Assembly: GCA_035652535.1 (NCBI GenBank) | Contig: DASRDP010000010.1 | Location: 1 to 62,523 of the forward strand | Reading direction: 5' to 3' | Length of the DNA stretch: 62,523 nt | From: Chloroflexota bacterium | GTDB lineage: Bacteria > Chloroflexota > UBA6077 > SHYK01 | In this document: positions 41,276 to 49,671 of the stretch, one piece after another | Numbering within the stretch: the stretch's first letter is position 1 | How the letters are laid out: each line of letters opens with the position of its first letter | The notes under the pieces: generated by a model | The model's database searches: none | Told to the model about the DNA's origin: nothing | What the model saw: the letters and a program-made list of their open reading frames with translations, nothing else | Made by a program: the position numbers and the translations under genes

Positions 41276-42120
41276 CTCAGCTCCCGGCGAAGGACGTTCG
41301 CGCTCAGCACGAGGGTGACGGCGTCGAATACCAGGAGCACGCCGACCATCTCGATGACGAGGAGCCAATCCCAGCCGTTGATGACGAGGCTTCGGGTCGC
41401 GTCGATGGCGTAGGTCATGGGGTTGAAGCGGGCGAGCAGCCGCATCCACGGCGGCATGATCGATATCGGAGCAAGTGCGCTACTGAGAAACACGAGCGGC
41501 AGGCCGATGAAGCCGATGAGGGTGAAAAAGTCCCCGTGGCGCTTCAGGGAGAACGCCAGGATCATGGAGATGCCGACAAGCCCAATGCCGAGCAGCATGC
41601 CGATCACCAGGATCATCGCGATGCCGCCGAGCCCCGAGGCGATGCGCACGCCCAGCGCGTACGCGACGGCGAGGATCAGTAAGCTCTGCGCCGAGCCGAT
41701 GAGCAGTATGTACAGGAATCGGCTGACGACCAGGGAGAGCCGGTTGATCGGCGCGACCATTAATCGTTGCAGGAACCCGCTCTCGCGGTCGAAGAGCACT
41801 TCCACGCCTGAGTTGATGGACGCGTTGTAGACGGTCATCACGACGGATCCGGCCGTCATGAAGGTCAGGTACGTCACGCCGGGCACCAGGGCGCCCGAAG
41901 CCATCCCGGAAAACAGGTGCCCGAACAGGATGAGCCACAGGACCGGCTGCGCCAGCGTGGTGATGAGCCCGATCGGCTCTCGACGGAGGCGGCTGAACCA
42001 CCGCCCCATGAGGACGGCGTTTTCGCCGACGAAGCCCACCACCGCTCCGGCGCCAGGGCGCGCGGCGCGGGTTGTCGTGCCTTGGAGGACGAGCCCCGGC
42101 GCGTCGGATGTCGCGCTCAT
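41272..42120 (-). CDS. ABC-2 type permease (DrrB-like)
   Basis: 282 residues with six transmembrane helices of the ABC-2 membrane family: PIGLITTLAQPVLWLILFG, YLTFMTAGSVVMTVYN, DRESGFLQRLMVAP (the conserved intracellular helix), then SRFLYILLIG, LVFLSSALAP and the last helix near LLVIEMVGVLL. It should form the pore of a drug or lipid exporter with the ATPase upstream. The ATG overlaps the ATPase stop in an ATGA arrangement. Confidence 0.88.
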   Translation of the reverse strand: MSATSDAPGLVLQGTTTRAARPGAGAVVGFVGENAVLMGRWFSRLRREPIGLITTLAQPVLWLILFGHLFSGMASGALVPGVTYLTFMTAGSVVMTVYNASINSGVEVLFDRESGFLQRLMVAPINRLSLVVSRFLYILLIGSAQSLLILAVAYALGVRIASGLGGIAMILVIGMLLGIGLVGISMILAFSLKRHGDFFTLIGFIGLPLVFLSSALAPISIMPPWMRLLARFNPMTYAIDATRSLVINGWDWLLVIEMVGVLLVFDAVTLVLSANVLRRELS

Positions 42121-43103
42121 GCCACCCTCTCCCCCTGGACTCGCTCGCGGAGCGAATATCCCGTCAAGTGCAAGAATACATCGTCCAGGCTCGGCCGCTG
42201 ACAGACGATGGACGTGGGCGGGCCCCCGGCGCGCTGCGATTCGGCCAGCACCACGGGAATGGCCTCGGCATGGCTGGTCACCTCGAGCCACAGGCCATGG
42301 GGCTGCCGGTAGACGGCGAGCACTTCCGGCCGCGCCGCGAGGGCGCGCTCCAACGCTTCAGTGTCTGCGTGGCCATTGGCGTCGGTCGCCGCGAAATCCA
42401 GACGAATCGACTCGTGGCCGTGGGCGCGCTTCAGCTCGTCGGGCGTGCCGAGCGCCTGGATCACGCCGGCGTCGATGATGGCGATATGGTCGCACAGGGT
42501 GTCGGCTTCCTCGAGGTAGTGCGTGGTGAGCAGGACGGTCGTGCCCGCCTCGCGGAAGCCCATGATGTAGTTCCACAGGCGATGGCGCGTCTGCACGTCG
42601 AGCCCCAGGGTGGGCTCGTCCAGAAACAGAACGCGCGGGCGGTGAATCAGCCCCATCGCCAGGTCCAGCCGTTTCTTCATGCCGCCGGAGTAGGTCCGCG
42701 CGATGCGGTCTGCCGCGTCGTCCAGCTCCACCAGCTCCAGCAGCTCGCGCACGCGCCCGGCGCGCTCCTGGCGTGGCAGGTGGTACATGCCGGCTTGCAG
42801 CAGGAGGTTCTCGCGGCCGGTCAGATACTGATCGACCGTGACCTCTTGGGGGACCCAACCGATGAGCTGGCGAACCGCCGCGCTCCCGCGCTCCACGTCG
42901 ATCCCCGCCACCCTCGCCCGGCCGCCAGACGGCGGGATAAGGGTAAGCAGCATCTTGATCGTCGTGGTCTTTCCGGCGCCGTTGGGGCCCAGCAGCCCGA
43001 ACACTTCGCCCTCGACCACGGAGAACGAGACGCCGCGCACCGCTTCCGTCGGTCCGAAGCTCTTGCGAAGGTCCTGCACCTCGATCACGGGGCTCTCTGC
43101 CAC
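42117..43103 (-). CDS. ABC transporter ATPase (DrrA-like)
   Basis: 328 residues. Walker A GPNGAGKTT (39-47), signature YSGGMKKRLDLA, Walker B VLFLDEP and D-loop TLGLD are complete; a C-terminal domain of ~90 residues follows, as in daunorubicin-resistance DrrA-type exporters. Start is GTG 43103 with GAGGAGG upstream. It is coupled by ATGA to the permease, and 16 nt follow the UspA stop. Substrate unknown; antibiotic, lipid or polysaccharide export are possible. Confidence 0.92.
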   Translation of the reverse strand: MAESPVIEVQDLRKSFGPTEAVRGVSFSVVEGEVFGLLGPNGAGKTTTIKMLLTLIPPSGGRARVAGIDVERGSAAVRQLIGWVPQEVTVDQYLTGRENLLLQAGMYHLPRQERAGRVRELLELVELDDAADRIARTYSGGMKKRLDLAMGLIHRPRVLFLDEPTLGLDVQTRHRLWNYIMGFREAGTTVLLTTHYLEEADTLCDHIAIIDAGVIQALGTPDELKRAHGHESIRLDFAATDANGHADTEALERALAARPEVLAVYRQPHGLWLEVTSHAEAIPVVLAESQRAGGPPTSIVCQRPSLDDVFLHLTGYSLRERVQGERVA

Positions 43104-43119
43104 CGGGTCCTCCTCGCGG

Positions 43120-43962
43120 TCAGCCGGTACGCCGGGCGCGGACGAGGAGGGCCGGCTTGTCCAGCTCGCGCATCACGTGCTCGGCCACGCTCCCATGGCG
43201 CAGCCGGTCGAAACCGCTGCGGCCGTGAGTGCATAGGATGACGAGGTCCGCCTCGCCCGCGGCCCGCTGAATGACCGCGCGCGGCTCACCGACCTCGACG
43301 GCGAGCTGGACCGAGACGCCCGGAACGTTGAGGCGAGCTTTCACCCCCTCGAGGTAGGTCATGGCGGCGGCGCGGGCATCGGGGGCGGCGACGGCCCGAA
43401 AGAGGGTCAGCGACGTAACGGGCCTGCCGGCGAGCGCTTCGGTCACGGGAATCGCCTCTTCGGCGACGCTGGACCCATCCAGCATGAGGAGCGCGCGTGC
43501 CAGGTCCGTTGCGGATGTGCTCGCTCGGCGAATGACGAGGACCGGCGCGGTGCCATCGCGGATCAGGCGATCCGTGACGCTGCCCAACGCGAACCGAACG
43601 ATTCCGGTCCGTCCGTGGGTCGCCATCACGACGAGGTCCGGGCGCTCCTGCGCCTCGTAGTCGAGAAGGGCCGCGGACACGGGCCCCTTCAGTAGCTCGC
43701 TCCGGACTTTGGGCCAGCGGGGTCGCACGTCGTCTTCGAAGCGCGAGAGGTCGGCGCGAAGTTCACGCTCGATCGCCTCCGCGAATTCATCGAAGATGCG
43801 CGGGTCGACGGCCGTATCGTCGGCCGGGAGCGCGGCGGTGGCGGGTTCGAGGACGCGGACGAGGACGAGCTGAGCATCCTGCGCGCGGGCAACCACTTCG
43901 GCGATGGCGAGCGCCTTTTCGCTCTCCGCGGATCGATCTGTGGGAACCAGGATCTTCTCCAT
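43120..43962 (-). CDS. Tandem universal stress protein (two UspA domains)
   Basis: 280 residues with two Usp folds (about 1-145 and 155-278). Domain 1 begins EKILVPTDRSAESEKALAIA and ends with VVMATHGRTGIVRFALGSVTDRLI, the ATP-binding GxxGxxG-type motif; domain 2 ends with VILCTHGRSGFDRLRHGSVAEHVM. Both have the nucleotide-binding site. It likely helps stress survival. It lies 16 nt before the ABC ATPase and about 74 nt after the small conserved protein, so it is probably part of the same operon. Confidence 0.9.
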   Translation of the reverse strand: MEKILVPTDRSAESEKALAIAEVVARAQDAQLVLVRVLEPATAALPADDTAVDPRIFDEFAEAIERELRADLSRFEDDVRPRWPKVRSELLKGPVSAALLDYEAQERPDLVVMATHGRTGIVRFALGSVTDRLIRDGTAPVLVIRRASTSATDLARALLMLDGSSVAEEAIPVTEALAGRPVTSLTLFRAVAAPDARAAAMTYLEGVKARLNVPGVSVQLAVEVGEPRAVIQRAAGEADLVILCTHGRSGFDRLRHGSVAEHVMRELDKPALLVRARRTG

Positions 43963-44035
43963 GCGGCTTCTCCTTCGATCGTCGTCGGGTCCCTGAGCGT
44001 GCCTGATCCGTGGGTCCTGTATTCGGTGCCGCCGG

Positions 44036-44485
44036 CTACGGACTCAGTCGTTTCCCGGTGCCGCGAAGTTTTCGGCGCTTCGCGCTCATCTCGCCGATGG
44101 TCGCGCGGGGGTACCACTCGGCCATGCTGTGCCAGTCGAGGACGCCCACGACGCGGTGTCCCTCGGGCAGCTTGATGAGGCGCTCGAGCACGATTTGCTG
44201 CTCGTCGAGGTACTGGCCGATGGTTCGGAGGCTCTCTGCTTGCTCGCCAGGCGGGCCATGAGCCGGCTCCTCTCGGAGCTGCCGGGCACGCTCGCGAAGC
44301 TGCGCCACCTCCTCGCGGCCGTACCGCTCGCGCTGCCGTTCGCCGTCACCCGTCTGCCAGGAGACGACGATTCCGGCCCCGCGGATGGCGATCTCGACCG
44401 CGGCCACGTCTGACCCCGCGAGGCGCTGGTCGAGGGTCCAGCCGATGGCCCGCAGCACGTCCGCGTATTCACCCTGCTTGAGCAT
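44036..44485 (-). CDS. Small conserved protein, paralogue of the product at 14284-14718
   Basis: 149 residues. It shares with the 14.3-kb paralogue the N-terminal ML..GEYADVLRAIG..LD block, VSWQTGDGE, RYGR, QLRERARQLR and ESLRTIGQYLD. The C-terminus is distinct (LPEGHRVVGVLDWHS then KRRKLRGTGK). Soluble, helical, no recognised domain. It is followed by a UspA gene. Function unknown, but the repeated association with signalling or stress genes suggests a regulatory role. Confidence 0.6.
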   Translation of the reverse strand: MLKQGEYADVLRAIGWTLDQRLAGSDVAAVEIAIRGAGIVVSWQTGDGERQRERYGREEVAQLRERARQLREEPAHGPPGEQAESLRTIGQYLDEQQIVLERLIKLPEGHRVVGVLDWHSMAEWYPRATIGEMSAKRRKLRGTGKRLSP

Positions 44486-44653
44486 CGATCCTCCGCTTCG
44501 GCCATCCGAGCGGGATGGGGAGCGCCGCTTATTCTATGCCGGCGCGTCCCTCCACGATGTCGCGTTCTTTTCCCGGCGAATTGGGTGATGTATCGTAATC
44601 TGCCGCCAAGATCTCGATGGTTTTGGCTGAGCGTCTGATTTCGGAGTTTGCCC

Positions 44654-45724
44654 ATGCGAGCAGTCCGATTTATCGCCACCATCTGCGTCGTCGTCACCAC
44701 CGTGGGATGTGGCGGAAGCCGCGCCGGGGCGCCGGCCGGCGCCTCGGCGTCGGGCGGCGGCTCGCCTGTAGCGGCCGAGCCCGGCCCGTCCAAGGTGGGG
44801 GTGGGCGTCGTCGGTAGCGCCTCCGACGCGGGGCTCTTCATCGCGGAGGAGAAGGGGTACTTCGCGCAGCAGAAGATCGAGGTGGAGACCACCCGCTTCT
44901 CGACAGCGGCGGACATGGTGGCGCCCCTCGGCCGCGGCCAGCTCGACGTTGGCGCGGGCGCGCCGAGCGCGGGGCTCCTCAACGCCATCGCCCGGGACAT
45001 CCCGCTGAAGATCGTGGCCGACAAAGGGAACGTCAACCCCGGCTTCGGGTTCCAGGCCATCATGATCCGAAAGGACCTCTGGGACGCGGGCGTGCGCGGC
45101 CCGGCAGACCTGCGCGGGCGAACGGTGGCGATCAACGCCCGCGACATCACGCCGGAAGTGCTGCTTGACCACTATTTGCGCAGCGGCGGACTCACCATCA
45201 ACGACGTCAACGTCGTGACCCTCGGATTTGCGGACATGTTCTCGGGATTTGCCAATGGATCCGTGGACGCGGCCTTCCCCATCGAGCCATTCGTGACCCA
45301 AATCGTGGAGAGCGGAACGGCGGTGATCGCCGTGCGCGCTGACGCCGTGCTGCCCGGCCAGCAAGTCGCCGTCATCTTGTACGGCCCGAACTTTGCCCAG
45401 AACACCGACCTCGCGCGGCGGTTCATGGTGGCGTACATCCAGGGCGTGCGCGACTACAACGACGCGTTCGCGAAGAACGACCCGGCGAAAAAGGCCGATG
45501 TATCAGACATCCTCGCGCGAAACACGCCGGTGAAGGACCTCTCGCTCTACGACAAGATGGTCATGCCTGGGCTCAATCCCAACGGTCGTGTCAACCTGGA
45601 CAGCCTGAACGACTCGCAGAACTGGTGGATCGAGAAGGGCTCGCAGGGCGCCCGCGCCGATCTGAGCAAGGTGGTCGACGACCAGTACGTCGACTACGCG
45701 GTGAAGCTCTTGGGCGCATACTAG
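44654..45724 (+). CDS. NMT1/SsuA-like ABC substrate-binding lipoprotein
   Basis: 356 residues from ATG 44654 (GGAG upstream). A signal peptide ends in TVGC, a lipobox. After a Gly/Ala/Ser linker, the core VGVGVVGSASDAGLFIAEEKGYFAQQKIEV matches the NMT1/SsuA-type fold used for nitrate, sulfonate, taurine or thiamine-precursor uptake; GQLDVGAGAPSAGLLNA and GSVDAAFPIEPFV are further family hallmarks. No permease or ATPase is adjacent, so the partners must be elsewhere. Ligand unknown. Confidence 0.85.
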   Translation: MRAVRFIATICVVVTTVGCGGSRAGAPAGASASGGGSPVAAEPGPSKVGVGVVGSASDAGLFIAEEKGYFAQQKIEVETTRFSTAADMVAPLGRGQLDVGAGAPSAGLLNAIARDIPLKIVADKGNVNPGFGFQAIMIRKDLWDAGVRGPADLRGRTVAINARDITPEVLLDHYLRSGGLTINDVNVVTLGFADMFSGFANGSVDAAFPIEPFVTQIVESGTAVIAVRADAVLPGQQVAVILYGPNFAQNTDLARRFMVAYIQGVRDYNDAFAKNDPAKKADVSDILARNTPVKDLSLYDKMVMPGLNPNGRVNLDSLNDSQNWWIEKGSQGARADLSKVVDDQYVDYAVKLLGAY

Positions 45725-45858
45725 TCGTCCGTTGTCTTCAAGACACATCGCGGCGGTTCCCAGCGCCGTCGAGAACCGAGAACACGGCTGCGGAGCTTAG
45801 GCTCGATCATCCCTCGTCCCACCCGGTTCGGCGATTTGGTCCCTGCGGGAGCCGCCTG

Positions 45859-46224
45859 TTACCAGCGGCTGCCTCGGCTCCGAACCGTCGCATATGCGCT
45901 GCCGCGCTGGCCCGCGTAGCAGTCCGAACAGTAGACGGGCTTGTCCGTCCGCGGCTGGAAGGGGACTTCGGTGTCCTTGCCACACTGGGCACATACCGCG
46001 GGGTACATCTGTCGCTCGCGGCGCTCGTAGCCGCCGCCAGCATAGCTCCCCCCGGCATAGCTGCCGCTATAGCCACCCTGGCTGCGCTTTCGCTCGGCGC
46101 GGCAATCCGGGCACCGGCTGGGCTCATTGGTGAAGCCCTTGGCGGCGAAGAACTCCTGCTCACCAGTGGTGAACGTGAAGCTCTGGTTGCAGTCACGGCA
46201 GATTAAGGTCTTGTCGGTATACAC
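45859..46224 (-). CDS. Double zinc-ribbon protein
   Basis: 121 residues. Cys9/Cys12 and Cys38/Cys41 form one zinc ribbon (CRDCNQSF...CPDC); Cys78/Cys81 and Cys99/Cys102 form a second (CAQCGK...CSDC). A Gly/Tyr/Ser-rich linker joins them. The N-terminal module with FTTGEQEFFAAKGF is common in bacteria of this type as a stand-alone zinc-ribbon protein, sometimes fused to a cold-shock domain. Nucleic-acid binding is plausible but not shown. The flanking gap 46225-46406 holds nothing recognised. Confidence 0.75.
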   Translation of the reverse strand: MYTDKTLICRDCNQSFTFTTGEQEFFAAKGFTNEPSRCPDCRAERKRSQGGYSGSYAGGSYAGGGYERRERQMYPAVCAQCGKDTEVPFQPRTDKPVYCSDCYAGQRGSAYATVRSRGSRW

Positions 46225-46406
46225 GTGCTGACTCCTTGGGTCAGAAAAGTTGGCGCAGAATCAGTCAGCACAAAGAGAGGAGGCGAACAAGAGAACCGGA
46301 GGACGAACCCGAGGAAGACCTGCGCGACACCCCGCCAGCTGGCGGGCTCGATTCATAACCACTGCTCAACTATACCCGAATCCCGCGCCGTGCGCCCCCC
46401 GATCCG

Positions 46407-46754
46407 TCACGAGGCCTGGACCTCGTCTCCCTGCTCGATGGCCGCTCCTGACTCCAATCCACGAAGCTCTTGGTCCCAAAGGCGCAAGCAGTCTGTCGCC
46501 TTGCGCCGTGGACTCGTGAGCGCCGGCACGCGAATCCGTCCCTCGGCGATGCGGGCCAGCTCCACCCGGATCCCATCGAAGTCCGGGGCTCCGACTCGCT
46601 CCTGCAGGAACACGAGGAGCCGGCAATCATCGCGCAGGCTGTCCCACCGCGTCCGGTTTAGGACGACCCCGCTGAGCTCCGCTTGCCCGGATGCAAGCTT
46701 GGCGGCGAGGAACGCAGCGCTGGCGCTCCACGGCCTCTCGGCACTCTTATTCAC
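46407..46754 (-). CDS. Hypothetical protein
   Basis: 115 residues from GTG 46754 (GGAGAC upstream), overlapping the previous gene by 8 nt. No family recognised. The sequence is helical with charged residues (LRDDCRLLVFLQERVG, VELARIAEGR, LRLWDQELRGLESG). It seems to be soluble. The overlap suggests it is co-expressed with the SRPBCC protein upstream. Confidence 0.5.
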   Translation of the reverse strand: MNKSAERPWSASAAFLAAKLASGQAELSGVVLNRTRWDSLRDDCRLLVFLQERVGAPDFDGIRVELARIAEGRIRVPALTSPRRKATDCLRLWDQELRGLESGAAIEQGDEVQAS

Positions 46755-47337
46755 GCATTCGTCTCCAGTCCACCGGCCGGGAACGGGGCGAAAAGCGTTC
46801 CGCCTGTCGGCGCACGCGGACCGCATCCGCAACCGAGGGCCGCACGCTGTTCGGCTGTTCCAGGCGATCGCGAAAGTCGATCAGGATCTGAACGATCTGA
46901 TTCTGAAGGGCACCCGCGCTCAGGCTCGTGCCAGCCAACTCGACGGTCAGCGTGTAGCGCGTGTGACCGGCGCTCGCCGAGTCTCGTTCGAAGATGTGGC
47001 GCTCCACGACCTTGGCGGAATCGCAGCAGCCCTCGATGGTCAGCGCGGCATTCTGCTCGAATGCCGTGATCTCCAATTCCCACACTTCCGTCGCCCCGTC
47101 GGCAGCCCGGCGCGTTTCCGTGCAGCGTGCCCCGAGCTGACGTCCGCATGGGCCGCTGAGCTCGCCGGCAACGGTTGCGCGGTGCCATTGCGCGCGCATC
47201 TCCAGGGCGCATCCTCGATCGAACACTTCCTCGATCGGGCGCTCGATGACGATGCTCTGCCGCGCCGTTCTGGATCGATCGGGTCGCTGTGGGGCCGCCA
47301 CGTCATGTCTCTGGGGCAATAGCTCGTCTTGCACCAT
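46747..47337 (-). CDS. SRPBCC (START-like) family protein
   Basis: 196 residues from ATG 47337 (CAGGAG upstream). The start of the fold (RTARQSIVIERPIEEVFDRG) resembles SRPBCC proteins that enclose a hydrophobic ligand pocket, and the pattern QWHRATVAGELSGPCGRQL, VWELEITAFEQ, YTLTVELAGT follows strand-turn features of the family. Ligand and function unknown. The following hypothetical gene overlaps its stop. Confidence 0.6.
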   Translation of the reverse strand: MVQDELLPQRHDVAAPQRPDRSRTARQSIVIERPIEEVFDRGCALEMRAQWHRATVAGELSGPCGRQLGARCTETRRAADGATEVWELEITAFEQNAALTIEGCCDSAKVVERHIFERDSASAGHTRYTLTVELAGTSLSAGALQNQIVQILIDFRDRLEQPNSVRPSVADAVRVRRQAERFSPRSRPVDWRRMRE

Positions 47338-47383
47338 CGTGCTCCTGAGGCTCGCTGTCACACTGCCGAACGATCGGCGACGG

Positions 47384-47680
47384 TTACGCGCTCACCGTGT
47401 CCTGGCGTCGGCCGCGCAGCAGATCGATGAGCTCCCGAACCGTGAGTTCCCGTTCCCCGATGCGCCCAAGGCTCTGGTCGAGTTGTACGGAGTAGCGCTT
47501 CCGGCGGCCGACGCGCTCCGAGCTGAGATAGCCGGATTGTTCCAGGTCGCGGACGATCTCCCGCGTTGCCCGCTCGGTAATGCCTACGGCCAACGCAATC
47601 TCGAGCCCGGTGCTCTCCGGGTGACGGCTAATGTACGTCAGCACCAGGGCGTGGTTGGTGAGAAATCTCCACGCTGGCAT
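47384..47680 (-). CDS. Winged-helix transcriptional regulator (MarR/ArsR-like)
   Basis: 98 residues with a single wHTH: NHALVLTYISRHPESTGLEIALAVGITERATREIVRDLEQSGYLSSERVGRRKRYSV covers the recognition helix and wing (shown by features ERATREIVRDLE and GRRKRY). No ligand domain, so probably a small dimeric regulator. Divergent from the cold-shock gene and upstream of the SRPBCC gene. Target genes unknown; either neighbour is plausible. Confidence 0.75.
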   Translation of the reverse strand: MPAWRFLTNHALVLTYISRHPESTGLEIALAVGITERATREIVRDLEQSGYLSSERVGRRKRYSVQLDQSLGRIGERELTVRELIDLLRGRRQDTVSA

Positions 47681-47838
47681 GGATGGCGTTCGTTCCTCCG
47701 CAGTGGTCCCCGGATTGCCGTGCCGTCGTACGAGGTGTCACGGATCATGTATTCTACTTCATGTGTGCGGTCGGGGCGGCCAGTCGGACGGCTGGCCCCA
47801 CAAAGGATCCGCATGCGCCGCCAGAAAGGGAGCAGGAC

Positions 47839-48063
47839 ATGGCCACCGGGATCATCAAGAAGCTCGTCAGCGATCGGGGCTTCGGCTTCATTCTTCCGCA
47901 GGGCGCATCGGCCACCGGGGAGGACTTGTTCTTCCATCGGAGCGACGTCCAGGGGGCAGGATACGAGGCGCTCCACGAAGGAGACACCGTGACCTATGAC
48001 GTCGGGCGGGACGCCCGTCGGGGGACTGCCAAAGCAGAGAACGTTCGGGCCGGGCGCGACTGA
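47839..48063 (+). CDS. Cold shock-domain protein
   Basis: 74 residues from ATG 47839. RNP1 is RGFGFI (13-18) and RNP2 LFFHRS (30-35). The family binds single-stranded RNA and DNA. A loop insert (QGASATGE) is slightly longer than in CspA. The start is preceded by GGGAGCAGGAC. About 80 nt of potential leader lies between a weak -10-like TATTCT (47751) and the start; long leaders are typical for cold-shock genes. Confidence 0.9.
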   Translation: MATGIIKKLVSDRGFGFILPQGASATGEDLFFHRSDVQGAGYEALHEGDTVTYDVGRDARRGTAKAENVRAGRD

Positions 48064-48168
48064 ACCTCCGGCGGGTTGATCCCCGCTGGATCCGAGCCGC
48101 GCGAAATCTGACGGCACGGAGCTATCGACCGCCGTGCGCCCCGATGGATTTGGTCCCTGGCCACACTT

Positions 48169-48975
48169 CTAGCCGAAGAAGTCTGCCGCTGCACGCTGGA
48201 ACGCGTCCGCCGCGTCGAGCTGGACCAGGTGCTTGCACCGATCGAGGACGCGGAGGTCGAGATCCGGATATCGCTGCCGCAGGAGCGATGCACGCTCCGG
48301 CACCGAGCCGCGATCATCGCGCCCGTAGATCATGAGGACCGGGACTGTGATCTCGCCCAGGCGGGTCCAGAGCGGCTCGCGCGGCGCGCCCCCCGGTGCC
48401 GCGGCGGGTCGGGCGCGCACGTGCCCCAGGCTCATCTCGTACCGTTTCTCCACGAGCTCAGGCGTGATGAGGGCGTGGTTCCAGAGCTGCTGTTCCAGAA
48501 CGTGGCGCACGTCATCGCGGGTCGGCTCGCGGCCAAACACGTTCTCGCCTTCGCCCGGGGTTGGCGCCTGGCCGCCCTCGGGCGGTGGGAGCAGGCTCCC
48601 GGTCCCGAGGACGAGGATCCTGCTGATCCGCTCGGGGTGCTGAAGGGCCAGCGCAACCGCGAAGTTGCCGGTCTGCGAATGGCCCACGAGGCCGGCCTTG
48701 TCGATCCCGAGGGCATCCATGAACGACAGGATGAACGCCTGCTGATACGCCGAAGATGGATCGGCCGGATCCGGCGAGCGTCCATAACCCGGGCGGTCGG
48801 GAGCAACGGCGCGCAAGCCGCGCGCCGCGAGCGGGGCCAGGTGCTGCTCCCACACGTCCGCGGACGAGCCCAGCGCCGCGCCGTGGAGAAGGATCACCGC
48901 GGGCCCCCGACCCTCCTCCAGGTATCTGATGTTCAAGCCATCCACGGTCACGTATCGGTCGGTCGTCGTGGCCAT
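48169..48975 (-). CDS. Alpha/beta hydrolase
   Basis: 268 residues. Nucleophile Ser100 in GHSQTG, oxyanion HG at LLHGAALG, and acid/His in GRDDRGS and CKHLVQ complete the triad. Similar to MhpC-like hydrolases or epoxide/ester hydrolases. Cytoplasmic; substrate unknown. It is a stand-alone gene convergent with the cold-shock gene. Confidence 0.88.
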   Translation of the reverse strand: MATTTDRYVTVDGLNIRYLEEGRGPAVILLHGAALGSSADVWEQHLAPLAARGLRAVAPDRPGYGRSPDPADPSSAYQQAFILSFMDALGIDKAGLVGHSQTGNFAVALALQHPERISRILVLGTGSLLPPPEGGQAPTPGEGENVFGREPTRDDVRHVLEQQLWNHALITPELVEKRYEMSLGHVRARPAAAPGGAPREPLWTRLGEITVPVLMIYGRDDRGSVPERASLLRQRYPDLDLRVLDRCKHLVQLDAADAFQRAAADFFG

Positions 48976-49148
48976 TGCGTCGCCTCCTTCTGGTCATACG
49001 TATGCCGCGCGCAACGGAATTGGTGCCATCCACCAGCTCGGGAGCGACCGTCCCCCGTGGAGGGGAAGTAGCGCGCCCGTGGCGGGCCATTGTACTGCGG
49101 ACCGTGGAGTACCATTGCAGAGGGACCCATCCCTGTGGAGCGCCGATC

Positions 49149-49643
49149 GTGGATGCGCTTGCCTTCTTGCGGGAACAATCCGCTCAGGCCGATCGAAACC
49201 TGCGCCAGGTCTTCACCCCGGTCATGCCTGACCAGGCACAATGGCGTCTGGCCGGATCCACCGCCAACACGATCGGCGCCACGTTTATGCACGCATACTT
49301 CAGCGAGGACCAGATGGTGCAGGACATGCGCGGAGCGTCCTCCATATTTGAGAACGGGGGATGGCGCGACCGCCTGGGCTATGACCACTCCAACGTCTGG
49401 ACCTTTGAGGGAAGGCACGACCCACGGCTCCTTCTCGAATATGCGGAGGCCGTGGCCGCGGCGACCGAGGCGTTCCTCGCTGAACTCGATCCGGCGGCGC
49501 TGGACGACGTGATCGATACCCCGCGCGGCCCGCAGCCCCGGGCGCGACGGCTGTCGGTCTACCTCGTGCATCACAAGGCGCAGCACGCGGGTGAGATCGC
49601 CGCGCTCCTCGGCTGTCAGGGTGTCAAAGGCCTTCCGTTCTAG
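49149..49643 (+). CDS. DinB-family protein
   Basis: 164 residues from GTG 49149 (GGAG about 8 nt upstream). A four-helix DinB fold is suggested by AFLREQSAQADRNLRQVF, a His in ATFMHAYFSEDQMVQ, and the closing VYLVHHKAQHAGEI with the typical metal His pair. Relatives bind metal and act in thiol transfer or stress. Specific role unknown. Confidence 0.72.
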   Translation: MDALAFLREQSAQADRNLRQVFTPVMPDQAQWRLAGSTANTIGATFMHAYFSEDQMVQDMRGASSIFENGGWRDRLGYDHSNVWTFEGRHDPRLLLEYAEAVAAATEAFLAELDPAALDDVIDTPRGPQPRARRLSVYLVHHKAQHAGEIAALLGCQGVKGLPF

Positions 49644-49671
49644 CCGGCGCTGATCGGACGCCGGTCGCGAG

